This document shows, piece after piece, positions 12,765 to 24,098 of a stretch of 64,000 nucleotides of DNA. This DNA comes from Podocnemis expansa (taxonomy: Eukaryota; Chordata; Testudines; Podocnemididae). Under the pieces are notes generated by a model. The model searched no databases. It was not told the origin of the DNA and saw only the letters and a program-made list of their open reading frames with translations. Position 1 is the stretch's first letter. Every line of letters starts with the position of its first letter. Both the position numbers and the translations under genes were made by a program. The DNA is taken from positions 6,019,708 through 6,083,707 of the forward strand of contig ML682008.1 in NCBI GenBank assembly GCA_007922195.1, written 5' to 3'.

Positions 12765-14385
12765 AGAGATATTCAGTAGGCACTTGGACACTATTGCAAT
12801 GGGTGCAGAAGAAGAACTGAACAGAACAGAGGAGCAAATGACCTTTCACTAGTTGCAAAGCAATTGTTACATAGCAAGTATGGTCAAGGTTATACCATGT
12901 TCAGTATTGTTTATTAATTGTGGTTAAGCATTTTACCTAATAAAGAAGGTATAGAAATATTTCTTATTTAGTATAGAGAGCAAAAATAGCTAGGAAACTC
13001 AAGTTGGCTTTAATCTTCTTCAAAAAGTTCCTGTGCTGATTCCACAGTTAAATATCTATTTTTCTTCCTGACTATTTTCCAGTAGCGGAACTGCAAGATC
13101 ACATGGCAAACCAGGAGTCTTTGATTCGATTGAAGTACCAGGTGACCTGTTCTTGAAAAGAATTCAGACTGAGATTCCTTTACTGATAACATCTTTTTCT
13201 GATATCTTTGTGAGCTTGTAGCCCTTGTATTGCCAGGCTTAAATCAGGAAATATCAGCACTTTATGGCCCTCAGTTGTGAGTTCCTCTTTTGTTTTTGTT
13301 TTTTCAGCATTGCTATTAATATTCCTTCATGTCTGAGAGATTTCATGACAGCTACTACATCCCCATCTTGTTTTTTGTTGAATAGTGGAACAGCACTTTA
13401 GGTACAAAGGCTCTTCTTTGATATCAAAGCCTGGAGATTTTGTTCTTGACAAGCTGACCCTGGAAGTCTTCATCCTCTGGAATTTCCAGGTCTAATGTTC
13501 TTATGTCTCTCTGGACTTTCAAGTAGCGCCACTCATCCCATAAGCCATCAACTGTAAAACCTCATTCTTCTCTGTACTTTTCACTCTCTCTTCATAACAT
13601 GGGCACATTTCAAACGTTTCTATCCCAGAGATGTTAATAGTACAGGCAGAATTTCACAGCTTGGGCCTGATCCAAAGCCCAATAAAGTTAAAGAAAAAAT
13701 TCTATGGCCTTTTAATTATGGGCTTTATGTACAGGAATTCTGTCTCAAACTGGCAGAATCTTTTTTAAAGGGAATAGACTTCCTTTAAGTACAGCCAATA
13801 TCTTGCTCTAGTTTAACAGGCATTGCATTAACTTTCATTGTTAATGTCATAGAGATGCAATATCTGTAAGTTTTTTCCAGCATCATTTTTAGTGAGGTTT
13901 CACACCATTTTGCAGACTGATGTTCTGTTAGGAAGGAGTCAGAAGGGAAGAAGAGATCCTTTGGCTCTCTGCCAGGTTCTGACCCAAGTCTGTATATTGT
14001 TTTCAAATATTTTTCTCTGTTTTTCTTCTTTATACCAATGTTAGTGTTATTTGCAGCCAGTGTAGCCTCAGAGTAAAGGTAAACAATAATGTCAATCTCA
14101 GGAGTTCAAAAATCACAAATCAGACCCCCTCTTAGATTCTTTTTATGTGACTATTGATTTTGGTGTTTCTAAGATTCACATTTTCAAGCTTTTCTTCAAA
14201 GCCATAAAGGCTAAAACTTTTTTTTTAAGTGGGGTATCCTCTGGTAATAATATGAATAAATGTATTACATTTGGATTATTTTACCTACAGGAAAATAAAT
14301 AAAACATTCTGGAAAAGGACAAGTTTCTAGGGGGAGTGCACAATAAACAAATAAAAGGGGGCCAGGTAGCCTATTGATTTCAGGC
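12765..14385. other. Unique intergenic DNA
   Basis: No gene or repeat is recognised by eye. Short open frames have no family signature. Confidence 0.45.
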
Positions 14386-14390
14386 TACAT

Positions 14391-14480
14391 TTCAAATAAA
14401 AACAAATAAGGAGTCCCGTGGCACTTAAAGACTAAGAAATTTATTTGATTCAAAGTGTCTGATGAAGTGGGATGCTTATG
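14391..14480. mobile_element. Palindromic Penelope-family remnant 2
   Basis: A left piece reading aggagtcccgtggcacttaa and a right piece reading gtctgatgaagtgggatgct come from opposite strands of the same repeat (compare 32300-32400). They are joined at about 14444, leaving a very short inverted copy. Confidence 0.6.
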
Positions 14481-14484
14481 TTAC

Positions 14485-15205
14485 AGTTCCTTTATTGAAC
14501 AGTCATCCAATAACTATGCTTAATTGAATTTATTTATTAAGTAAACGTATAACGACAAATACAGATAGGCAAAGATTAATCTGACCTAATCTGGGGTCAC
14601 TATCGCAGTTTAGTCAGTTCCAAAAAAATATTAACTCACTACTAACCAAATGTGTACCTTAGTCTGTTACCATAGACAGGAAAGTCTCCAGATTTCTCTT
14701 TGACATAGTGTAAAGAATTTTTCCTTCCCATGAAGTTGTTTAGTTTTAACAATCTCACAACAATTGTAGTACCTGTTTATTACTTCAAAGTTCAACAAAA
14801 CATTGTATTGTCCCTGTTGATCTTGACATATGCCAGTCTCACAAATTGTTCCTTAGATCAAAGAGTCAAGCAGGGTTTTTTCTTTCTTGCATATCAGAAT
14901 CAGTAGAAAGGGTTCTGCAGATAGCGTTACACATGCATAACACAGGTGTAATTGACTGGAATTTAGTTCACAGTTCTGTTGATGAAGTTTGTCTTCTCTT
15001 GGCTATGTTGGCACTACAAGGCTAAACAGGAGTAAAATTAAAGCCAAACTAAACCAAACCATAATCTTTCCTCCTAAATCAGTAGATATATATTCTAAAT
15101 ATTTGCAAGGAGTAGGCCTGCTGAATAAGATCAGTGATGCAATTTTTACATGGCCATTTTCAGAACAGGTCTGAACTTTGCAACTGGCATAATACTTGGA
15201 GCCCT
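14485..15205. other. Unique AT-rich DNA
   Basis: No recognised gene or repeat. Confidence 0.4.
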
Positions 15206-15209
15206 AATT

Positions 15210-15600
15210 ATTCTAATTGGACTCCTCTATGATGTTAGATAAGATGGGTTCTAAGTTGGTGCAGGGGAACTCTTTTTTTGGGTGTCTGGCTGGTGAGTCT
15301 TGCCCACATGCTCTGGGATTAACTGATTACCCTATTTGGGTTCAGGAGTGGATTTTACCCCATGGCAGACTGACAGGGGCCCTGGGGTTTTCCACCTTCT
15401 CCTGTGCTGTGTGTCATGGATCGCTTGCTGGTGGCTTCTCTGTATATTGTCTTTAAACCATGATTTCAGGAACTCTACCATAGGTTAGGTGCCCATTGCT
15501 TGAGAGGGTGTTAGGTTCTATGGCCTGCATTGTGCAGGAGGTCAGACTAGATGATCATATTGGTCCCTTATGGCCTTAAAAATCTATGAATCTACATAAC
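15210..15600 (+). mobile_element. CR1/L3-like LINE, 3' end
   Basis: The 3' terminus reads ggtcagactagatgatcata, then a 'cccttatggccttaaaaatc' stretch and tctatgaatcta. This is the characteristic 3' tail of ancient CR1/L3-type LINEs. The upstream part (15217-15450) is homologous, in reverse, to 47280-47500. It is 5'-truncated and no intact reading frame remains. Confidence 0.7.
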
Positions 15601-16184
15601 CATGTTTGTATGGTATATGTGATTGCAAAATCGAACCCTACACAAATAAGATTGAAACGGATTTAAGGGCTGAATAACTCGGTCATCTAATGAGGTACTT
15701 CCTACTATTGATAGACTGGTTCATATCAAATCTGTTAGACGGAAAGATATTTTTTACAAAGGATTCTTCTTGCAAATAAATGTATCAAATTTCATGAAAC
15801 ATAGACGGATGAAAATAAGAATAATTAGATTTGGATTTGATCTTGATAGAATCCAGTTTTAATATCTAAATGAGATTGTGTGGCATGTTGTTGTTATCCC
15901 AATCTATGTACTGGACTTTTCCCTCTCTTACATTTTCCTGTTTTTAAAAAGGCTAAAAATAGACTTAGATTCACAGACTTTAAGCTCATCTAGTCTGGTA
16001 GTGGCTACCTGACACTGTAGGCAGTCTCATCCTCCAACCCCTTCCATTCACTTATCAAGCAAAGTTTTGAAGCCAGTTAAGTTTTTTTTGCTTCCTAGTC
16101 CCCTTGGACTGATGTTACAGAACTTCACTTCTCTGAGGCATAGAAACATTTGTTTATTTTCTAGCTTGAACTCAGAATATAAAA

Positions 16185-16375
16185 TAATAAGAATGGTCAC
16201 ACTGTGCCAGATCAAAGGTCCATCCTACACAGTATTCTGTCTTCTGAGAGGGACCAGTACCAGATGCCTCAGAGGGAATGAACAGAACAAGCAATCAATT
16301 GCCTGTCATCCATTCTCAGCTTCTGTTACTCAACTTGTTGATGACCAGATGGTATCAACATTACGTTAACTTCTC
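16185..16375 (-). mobile_element. CR1-type 3' end fragment
   Basis: Contains actgtgccagatcaaaggtc and later agagggaatgaacagaacaa, the reverse complement of the tail seen in + orientation at 48990-49222. It sits inside the older L3-like LINE. Confidence 0.6.
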
Positions 16376-16473
16376 TCCATCCCTGATATTTACCCCTCTG
16401 ATGTGTGTATATAAAAAGCAATCATATTACCCCCCAGTCTTCTTTTGATTAGGCTAAACAAGCCAATCTCTAT

Positions 16474-17637
16474 GGCTATGTCTACACTTAGAATATTAGT
16501 TTGAATTGACTGAATTTGAACTAACCAAGTTGAACTAATAATGATTAGTTCAAATTCAGTCAATTGGAACTAACATGGCCACACTAGGAAAACCAGTTCA
16601 AACTAGCATGTCCGCAGACAGGACTTGCTAGTTTGAATTGGAAGAGGGGTACTATGGGAGGTGTGGAAACATGGCCCCCAAGAAGAGCCATGCCACCACC
16701 CAATCCCCTGCTGGGGTCCAGGCCCCCCAGCCCAGCACAGGGAAAAGCATCCCCTGCCCAGCTCTAGGCGTGGTGCCACTAGAGCTAGACAGGAGATGCT
16801 TTTTCCCCAGTGGGGCTCAGAAGGCAGGACCTTGGCAAGGGACATTTTCCCCTGGCAGGGCTCCTCAGGCCAGGGCACCCTCACACACACAGCTCAGCAG
16901 TGCGGGGCAGAAAGGATTCCCCTGGCCCGGCAAGCTGTGAACACAGCACCAGGAGAATCCCTTCTCCCCTGCCCCGCTGCATGGTTGGAGGAGCGGGGGA
17001 ATCCCTTCTCCCCCACCCCTGCTGTGCTGTTGGGGGAGGAATCCCTTCTCACTCCACGGTGCTGTCAGCGGAGGGCCGGGGGAATTCCCCCATCCTAAGC
17101 TGACAGCGCAGCAGTGGCAGGGGAGAAGGGAACCCGGCGCACGGCCGGCGGTGCTCCAGCCACGCGTACAGTTCCATCTCCTGCACGCATGGGGAAGCAG
17201 GGCTCCAGCCATCCCCACGTGGGCAACCCGGGCTTCAGCCGGGCTGGGGGAGCAGCCCGTTAACTCAGCGAGCACGGCGATCCCTTCCCCCTGGAGCCTC
17301 CAGCAGGTATCCCATCCCTGCACTGGGCAAGCAGGGATCCTGCCTGCCCCAGGTGCTAGAAGGCTGGTGTTCTTCCAAGGGTGCCATGCACCCAGGGAGG
17401 AAGTTCAACCCATGTGAATTCGAACTAACTTTAGCTCGAATTCACACGGCTACACAGGTCGGTTCGAACTAGAGGGTTCGAATTGATGACCACTTCGATG
17501 TTACATGAGGTTTTGTAACTTCGAAGCATGGGCTCCTAAACTTAGGTTGAATCGGCCAAATGTTGTGTAGACACACATATTTTGACTTCAACCTAATGTT
17601 TCTTAGGTTGAATTAAACTGTGTGTGTAGACATACCC
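16474..17637. mobile_element. Large TIR element (element C) nested in a LINE
   Basis: The left end GGCTATGTCTACACTTA pairs with the right end ...GTGTGTAGACATACCC, and tat flanks both sides (16471-16473 and 17638-17640). Next to each end are TTCGAA or TTTGAA palindromes as in elements A and B. The roughly 700-bp middle (16680-17400) is GC-rich, with repeated 'ggggaatcccttctc' words and open frames on both strands. Those frames show no transposase motif, so I treat them as non-coding filler. Confidence 0.75.
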
Positions 17638-18119
17638 TATGAGTTACCTCTCATATGGTAGCTTTTCTGTTACGCCAAAAGCTTTTCTCTGAACCTGTTT
17701 GAGTTTAAATTCAACTTTCTTAAACACAGGAGACCAGAACTGCACATAGTATTCCAGATGAAATCTCATTGGTGGCTAATGCTTACCCATCACTATGGAA
17801 ATACCTTGCCTGATGCATCCTAGGATTGCATTAGCCTTTTTCATGGCCATATCACATTGGCACCTCATAGTCATCCTGTGATCAACCAATACACCCAAGT
17901 CTTTCTCCTCTTCCATTGACTTCAACTGATAAATCCCCATCTTACAGCAAAAATTCTCTTTTCAGTATGACCTGTTGCAGTCTTCCCTTTTATCAGTTAT
18001 TTATCCACTTTTGAATTTTTACATTAATATCCTTATTGTCACTTCATCATATGCCTTACTTAAATATAGCTAGATTAGATATATTGTATTTCCTTTGTCT
18101 AAAAAAGACGGACTGTGAT

Positions 18120-18222
18120 TTTCTCACATGAAAGCTCCTGCAATAAATTTGTTAGTCTTTAAAAGTGCCACAGGACTCCTTGTTTGTTTTGTTGGACTAG
18201 ACGAACACAGCTACCCCTTTGG
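18120..18222 (-). mobile_element. Penelope-family repeat fragment
   Basis: Reads gttagtctttaaaagtgcca, then ttggactagacgaacacagc and taccccttt: the reverse complement of the start of the repeat at 32266-32350. Confidence 0.7.
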
Positions 18223-18229
18223 AACTTCT

Positions 18230-19955
18230 CAAAGAAGGAAATCAGGTTGTTCTGGCATGACCAGCCTTTTTAAAGACCAGGTTATATTTTATCCCAATTA
18301 ATGCTTACCTCTATGACCTTAACTATTTTCTCTTTCAAAATTTATTCCAAGACTCTATATACCATTGAGGTCAAATTAACAGTTAAGGCAGCCTTACACT
18401 GTGATAGCCTCAGAAATTCAGACTGCCTAAAAAGTTTAGTGACTGCACTTGCCTGCTGTCCAAGGGTTATGGACAGTACAGAGTCCACAGTTAGAAGTGA
18501 CTACATAGCTCTTTCTAAACAAGCACACATATTGTTAAGGGAAGAGCATATTATAGAGAAAACATATAAAAGAATATGAAAGAATGTACATATATTCTAA
18601 AACAATTATTAGAGGTCACCCCCCCAACATCAAATTACGGTTCTGTAGGTTTTAATTCTTCAAAACCCACAGCTGAGTAGTCTGTGTGGTTACAAGTTCA
18701 CATACATTTTAGATCCAGAACCAGAACACAGCCCCAGATCAGTTTAAGTTCAGGATATTTATCCCAAAGTTCTTTCTTTGTTTTTCTGTCTCTGGAGAAC
18801 CCAATTTGAACCATAATATATGGTCCTCTGAAAAGCTGGTCCTTCTTTGGAAGTGCTATAATCTGAGTTATTTGCTTTAGTCATCTCCTATTGTTTTCTT
18901 TTCCTGAAGAAGCTGTTGTAACCTTGTCCCCATGAAGTGCATATAATCCATGGCCCACAATGATACATGAACCATTCATATATTAATACAATATGTAAGA
19001 AGAATTTTTAAAAGATTGACCCTGAACACATTAGGTGACTCATGTGACTAACATTTTGTGCTAGTTTATTTTTAAAAATGCTTTCCTTTAAACGTAATTT
19101 GAAAGCAGTATCTTTTGTCAAGGCCCAAACTGTGAATATCAGAGATTTCTGCACTGAATGCTGTATCTGAAAAAGAGATTAAAGCATGGTTGTGATCAGA
19201 AAATGGATTATGTAAAAATAGTAACATCTATGCATTTGCTTATATCCACTTACTCTTCCAAGCAAAATAAACTTTTGCAAATATTTACTTTTGTTAACAG
19301 CTCATAATCAATACATCTAGGGTAAAATGAACATGATTCTTTTCTCCTTGGACATCTTCTACAAGATTGTTACGCTGATTTCCAAATACATCATCTTTAA
19401 CCCTGGCAATGTTGTGGGAAAAAAGTTATCAGGGTGAATTTGAAGATGAAGATGGGAAAAAGAGTCTTAGATTTGAAAGACAAAAGTGAGCATTATGGTT
19501 ATTTAATCTAATCTATTGCATAGCAGAGGCTGTAGATTTTTCACCTAATAATTTCTGTATTAAACCCATAACTTATAGTTGAGCTAGAGCATATTTAAAT
19601 CTTTATTCATCTTTTTACCCATACCTGCAAAGCTGTGCAAGCACAAAAAGACAGGAATAGAAGGCAATACTGTCTGAAATGATATTTGATGAATCTTAGC
19701 AAAATGAGTGGTTGGCAGTTTTTCTTTTCCATTGTCATCTATTTGGTTATTATTTATTTGAAAAGACTAGATATCAATTATTACTTATTACAGTATTACC
19801 ACTCCAAGAGAATATACATTATGCATTAGAATTTTTTTGTTACATGCTAATCCAACCTCAGCTAACCCTCTTTGCCTGCATTTGATAAGTGGGACAGAGT
19901 TAGGGGGTCTGTTGCCTTCACTGAGATGGTACCTGTTGAAAAGGTGGAGTTGTCT
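18230..19955. other. Unique AT-rich intergenic DNA
   Basis: No gene is recognised. Bases 19839-19910 are a diverged duplicate of 20746-20815. Confidence 0.45.
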
Positions 19956-19959
19956 AGCT

Positions 19960-20120
19960 CAGTGGTTTAAACTTTTTTCCTAGGACTCAGCTGAAAAAAA
20001 AATCATTTATGCCCACGATTCAACAGTTACATCTTTGAGCAATGCATTCCATTCTTTTGGCAGTGGCAGCAGGGGACAGGATCCAGTACTCGGTCCCCAC
20101 CCTATGTTTGAAAACTATTG
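19960..20120 (+). mobile_element. hAT-like MITE (161 bp)
   Basis: Starts CAGTGGTTTAAAC and ends GTTTGAAAACTATTG, which are imperfect inverted ends. The flanking octamers gtctagct and atctagct match at 7 of 8 positions, as expected for an 8-bp hAT duplication. It is the same family, in opposite orientation, as 63294-63459. Confidence 0.8.
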
Positions 20121-20572
20121 ATCTAGCTCATTTTGGGAGAGTGGATGAGATTGCAGATGTTTCAATCCAGCTATGGTAGGGAGAGGTTTGGTGTTTGTAA
20201 GAAGGGTGTCAGGCCCATAAATAGAGTGTGGATAGTGGTGATTTCTTTGTGAAAAAAAGGGATTTTTGTGAAAAATGTAGAAATAACGTTCCATTTTGCA
20301 AGTGTTGAAAGAAACATTATTTTTAAATTTACAATTATTTGCAAAAATGTTTTTAGAAAAATTTTAGCTGCACAGACACCTTTATCATCCTTCCCTTCAT
20401 TTCTCCTTATGTGTTCTTGCCCTGCTCCTTTGTCCATTGTCCTACAAAGAAAATAAAATGGAGGGATGGAGGAAAAAAAACCAACAGAATATTGGGGGGA
20501 GGGTTGGGAATTCAAATATGGAAAATTCTTCCCTCCCCACAAAATTCTCTTTAACAAGAAAGGCCATTTTTG

Positions 20573-20690
20573 ACAGTCATAGAGTTTAAGACTAGGAGGT
20601 ACCACTAGTTCATCTATTCTGATCTTCCATATCTGAAAGGCCACCAGCACCACCTAACACCTGCGCACTAAACCCTCAAAATATGCTTTT
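20573..20690 (-). mobile_element. L3-like LINE 3' end
   Basis: Contains gtcatagagtttaagactag, then gttcatctattctgatcttc and the 'cacctaacacctgcgcacta' words typical of the reverse complement of L3/CR1-like tails. It is a short fragment. Confidence 0.6.
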
Positions 20691-20745
20691 AGACTGTTTT
20701 TTAATTTTTAATTTGTTTATAATTTTTATTTTGTTATATTTTATT

Positions 20746-21339
20746 GTTACAAGCTAACATGACCTCAGTTCACACATTTTTGCTTGGATTTGCTAAGTAG
20801 GGCAGAGACAGGTCAAAACTAATGAGCAGTATTAATGCAGATACTAGGTGCAAGCAAAGGGATAAGAAGGGTGCCTCTGAGTAATAGGGGAAGACTGAAT
20901 ATGGCTAATGTTAAGATGGGCATGGTGATATGTGGAGGTTTCAAACTTGTCTGGGGAAAATAGAGGGAATTACAGCTTCCTGCCTGCTTGTGTTGTCTGT
21001 GCCACACACTTAAACCAAAGATGGCCCTGTGAGACAGAGAATGTGTTCCAGGAATAAGGAGGCAGAGTTAAGGTCAGTTCAGGAGCCTGAACAAGGAATT
21101 TCCCTTTATTCTGAACTCAAGAATTTTAGTTGCTAAAATGATTGGCAGGCTAAACTGAGCATTAATGACTATTTCAGTGTAAAAGATGTTCAAGATTGAA
21201 AAAAATGCAGTTGATCTTTCTCTAGGAAAGAAGCAAAAATAAATGTGCCTTTGGATTCTGCTGTTTCTTTCTTGTAATTGCATCAGACCTGCTTGTGTTT
21301 GTATTTTTATATTTGCCCTTTTGAGTTCCTACAATTTTA
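20746..21339. other. Intergenic DNA with a local diverged duplicate
   Basis: Bases 20746-20815 resemble 19839-19910 (both start tgttaca.gctaa and run into ..ggcagag). The rest is unique DNA with no recognised gene. Confidence 0.4.
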
Positions 21340-21811
21340 AGGAACTGGAACTTGGCTGGTGGAGTATGTGTGGGGATGGTGAGGTCAGGCTGCCTGGCCT
21401 GGGAAGAGCTGGGCTGGGCTGGGGTGTATCTGTGGAAGAAGAAATGGGCCAATAGTTCAGGGGTGCATGTTGAGGAAAGGTTTCCATCTGCCCTGCTGCT
21501 GTCACTGGAGCTGAAGACAGTGGAGCATTTGAATGCAATAAGTGATAAGACTGCTCGTCAGGGGATGGGTTGGAGGGGTCTAGTTGAAGGTGAGGAAAAC
21601 AGAATGAAGGAGGGCTAGTCTGGCTGGAGGTGAAGGAGAGAGTCCAGGCCAAGGGAAAAAGGAAAGAAAAAGGAGAAGGGGTCTGCAGCAGATGAGGGGA
21701 GAAAGATGCTAGCAGGGGGCTGGCTGAAAATGAGGAGGGGGCAGGGGCATCTGGCTGCAGAGTGGAGAAGGGTTTAGCTGCAGGAGAGGGAGGGGTGAGG
21801 CAGAGATCTGG
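21340..21811 (+). repeat. G-rich low-complexity tract, 5' part
   Basis: Purine/G-rich sequence with gctggaggtgaagg-like words that continues after an inserted element at 21812-22233. The strong strand asymmetry creates long spurious open frames on the minus strand. Confidence 0.6.
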
Positions 21812-22233
21812 AAAACAAAACAAAACAAAACAAAAAAACAAAAACCCCATCCAAGGAGTGGCACTTAAAGACTAATAGATTTATTTTTTGCATGAGCTTT
21901 TGTGGGAGAAAATCCCACTTCATCAGATGCTTCGAAGATGGGCGAATTTACAGAATGGAATGACAATAAATGCAAGGGAGTGTAAAACATGGGATCAGGT
22001 CATACAGTAAGAGCAAATCAAAGCAGTTTTTGGGTTCAAACCCTGGGAAGGGTGAAGTCAAATTACCTTTTGTAATGGGAAAAGAAACCATGGTTTCAAT
22101 TTAATCCTGCTTTCACACAATTTAATTTGCATATTAATTCCAGTTCAGCGGTTTCTCTTTGAAATCTTGATATGCCAGTCAGGTCTCTGAGTACGGTTGT
22201 TAACAAATCATTTATTGAGTGATTAGAAAGACG
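21812..22233 (+). mobile_element. Penelope-family repeat inserted in the G-rich tract
   Basis: Homologous to 32266-32690 over about 400 bp, from the (CAAAA)n-like start through gtggcacttaaagactaata, a catcagatgc core, and gaaaccatggtttcaattta. A perfect 7-bp duplication GATCTGG flanks it (21805-21811 and 22234-22240). Its leading edge is an A-rich CAAAA array. Confidence 0.75.
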
Positions 22234-23690
22234 GATCTGGCAGCAGGTGAGGCAGGACAATCTAGCTACAGGCAAGGGGAACTGGCTGGAGGTAAGGCAG
22301 ACAGTGTGGTCTGGCAAACTGAGGGGGGGATGGAGGAATTGGCCAAAAGTGGGGCAAGGACAGTAGGGAGGTTGGCTGTAAGTGAGGCAGGGGATGGGGT
22401 GGGTCTATCACAAGTGGGGCAGGAGGACAGGGTTGATGTCTGGTGCAGGGGGAGCACAGCTGCAGGTGAGACAGATGATGGTGGAGGGGTTTGGGTGCAG
22501 GTAAAGCAGTGTCCAGTGTGTGTGTGCGGGGGGGGGGGTGATCTGGCTGCAAGGCAAGTAAGGCATGGGGAAGGGGGACTGGTTGGGGGGGGACTGTAGA
22601 TGAGGTGGGACAGGGGAGAGGCTCTGGCCCCAAGTGCGGTAGTGGAGGGGTTTGGTTGCAGGTGAGGCAGGACATGGGTGGGCTCTGGCTGCAGGGAGGC
22701 CCATTTCCAGGTGAGGTGGGGTGTGGTCTGAGTCTGGCTGCAAGGAGGCCAGCTGCAGGTGAGGTATGGGATGGGGAAGGCTGAGGGGCCCTGGCTGCAG
22801 GTGATGGAGTGGATGGTCTGGGGCTGAGGGGCTTCACTTGCTGGTGGGGTAGGGGGTAGTCAGATGCTGGCCGTGAGGAGGGCTGGGTGTAAGTGAGGAG
22901 GGAGATGATCAGGCCTCAGCTGCAGGTGAGGTGGGGGATTGGGGGTCTGGCAGGCTGCAGGTGAGTTATGGGATGGGAGAGGGGCTTTGGCCGCTGGTGA
23001 GGAGGGGGGTGATCGGGGCCCAGCTGCAGGTGAGGCAGAGGGTGGTGGGGTCTAGTTGCAGATGGGGAGGGCTGAGGGGCTCTGGCTACAGGTGATGTGG
23101 GGGGTGGCTGGGGTCCTGCAGACTGCAGATGAGACAGGGGAAGGGGAGGGCTGAGGGGCTGTGGCTGCAGGTGAGGAGAGGAGGGGGGGGATGGATGAGG
23201 AGGGCCCAGGGGCTGCGGGTGCAGGTGAGACAGAGGAGGGGCTGTGGCTGCAGGTGAGGTGGGGATGGGGATGGGGATGGATGAGGAGGGCTGAGGGGTC
23301 TGGCTGCAGGTGAGGAGAGGAGGGGATGGATGAGGAGGTCCCAGGGGCGGCGGGTGCAGGTGAGACAGAGGAAGGCTGTGGGGGCAGGTGAGGGGATGGA
23401 TGAGGAGGGCCCAGGGGCTGCGGGTGCAGGTGAGGAGGAGGAGGGGCTGTGGGTGCAGGTGAGGAGAGGAGGGGATGGATGAGGAGGTCCCAGGGGCTGC
23501 GGGTGCANNNNNNNNNNNNNNNNNNNNNNNNNNNNNNNNNNNNNNNNNNNNNNNNNNNNNNNNNNNNNNNNNNNNNNNNNNNNNNNNNNNNNNNNNNNNN
23601 NNNNNNNGGCTGCAGGTGAGGAGAGGAGGGGATGGATGAGGAGGTCCCAGGGGCGGCGGGTGCAGGTGAGGAGGAGGAGGGGGGGTCTGG
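22234..23690 (+). repeat. G-rich minisatellite with CAGGTGAG core
   Basis: An irregular tandem array in which about twenty copies of the core (ctg)CAGGTGAGg recur every 30-70 bp. The units become more regular toward the 3' end, where gatggatgaggaggtcccag and gggctgcgggtgcaggtgag words alternate. A 100-N gap lies inside, so the real length is unknown. The array ends about 300 bp upstream of the HGF start codon. Each core is both a consensus-like 5' splice site and a CAGGTG E-box. Large open frames on the minus strand here are composition artefacts. Confidence 0.9.
23508..23607. other. Assembly gap (100 N)
   Basis: Exactly 100 N within the minisatellite. The round number suggests a placeholder of unknown size. 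Confidence 0.99.
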
Positions 23691-23694
23691 CTGC

Positions 23695-23992
23695 AGGGCC
23701 CCGCAGGCCCGGCTCACACCGCCCCCCATGCCCCCGGCTGGCCTGGGCGGGGCGGGGCGAGAAGGGGGCGGCTCGGCGGGCGCAGGGCCGGGCCGGGCCG
23801 GGCCGGGGAGGGGACGGGAGGGAGGCGGCGGAGGGCAGAGCCGGGGAGGGAGGCGGCGGAGGGATGTTGTCAAACAGGCTGTTACCGTAAGAGGGAGCCG
23901 GGCCCGGCTCTTTCCAGTCACTCAGGCACCCAGTGGGATCCGCGCAATAAAAGCCGCGCAGGTTCCGCGGCCGCCGCCAGCCCCGCCGCGCC
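23695..23992 (+). promoter_or_regulatory. HGF: HGF promoter and 5' UTR (CpG-rich)
   Basis: About 300 bp rich in CpG and G-runs, including GGCCGGGCC repeats near 23790-23810 and SP1-like GGGGAGGG boxes. An AATAAAAG box at 23946-23953 could be a TATA-like element or lie within the 5' UTR. Words such as ggctctttcc (about 23908) and GGGATCCGC (23935-23943) resemble, from memory, the 5' UTR of mammalian HGF, which would put the transcription start upstream of about 23905. No transcript is available to fix it. Confidence 0.65.
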
Positions 23993-24068
23993 ATGTGGCC
24001 CGACACGCTCGCGGCGACCCTGCTGCTCCTCCAGCTGCTGCTTTCCCCCTTCGGCATCCCTCGGGCAG
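23993..24068 (+). CDS. HGF: HGF exon 1 (signal peptide)
   Basis: First coding exon of hepatocyte growth factor, the secreted MET ligand. The start codon has a G at -3. It encodes MWPDTLAATLLLLQLLLSPF and then GIPRA, a hydrophobic signal peptide ending in a small residue, which routes the protein to secretion. It begins M-W like human HGF and is four residues shorter than the human signal exon as I remember it. The donor is CAG|GTCGGT, ending in phase 1. The split codon G|AG gives Glu26, followed by exon 2, the same junction as in mammals. Alternative open frames overlapping it in other phases are GC-driven shadows. Confidence 0.92.
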
Positions 24069-24069
24069 G

Positions 24070-24098
24070 TCGGTCTCTGTCTCTGTCTCTGTCTCTTT
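24070..24098 (+). repeat. (TCTCTG)n microsatellite at the exon 1 donor
   Basis: Four consecutive tctctg units begin a few bases after the exon 1 donor. Confidence 0.85.

Larger units (their letters stand above)
15960..18050 (-). mobile_element. CR1/L3-like LINE remnant, interrupted twice
   Basis: The minus-strand 3' end lies at about 15965 (ttcacagactttaagctcat). The body resumes after a CR1 3' fragment (about 16185-16375) and again after a 1.16-kb TIR element (16474-17637). The segment 17640-18050 is homologous to 47,990-48,490 and corresponds to the C-terminal part of a LINE reverse transcriptase protein, with many stops. It is old and inactive. Confidence 0.65.

Noticed and set aside
16603..17417. 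Open frames of up to 152 codons on both strands
   Set aside because: Within the GC-rich core of element C; no transposase or other domain recognised.
20171..20653. 160-codon minus-strand open frame
   Set aside because: No recognisable motif, and it overlaps an L3-like LINE tail at one end.
22234..23690. CRISPR-like regular repeats
   Set aside because: Spacing is irregular, the repeats are not palindromic, and this is a vertebrate genome; it is a minisatellite.
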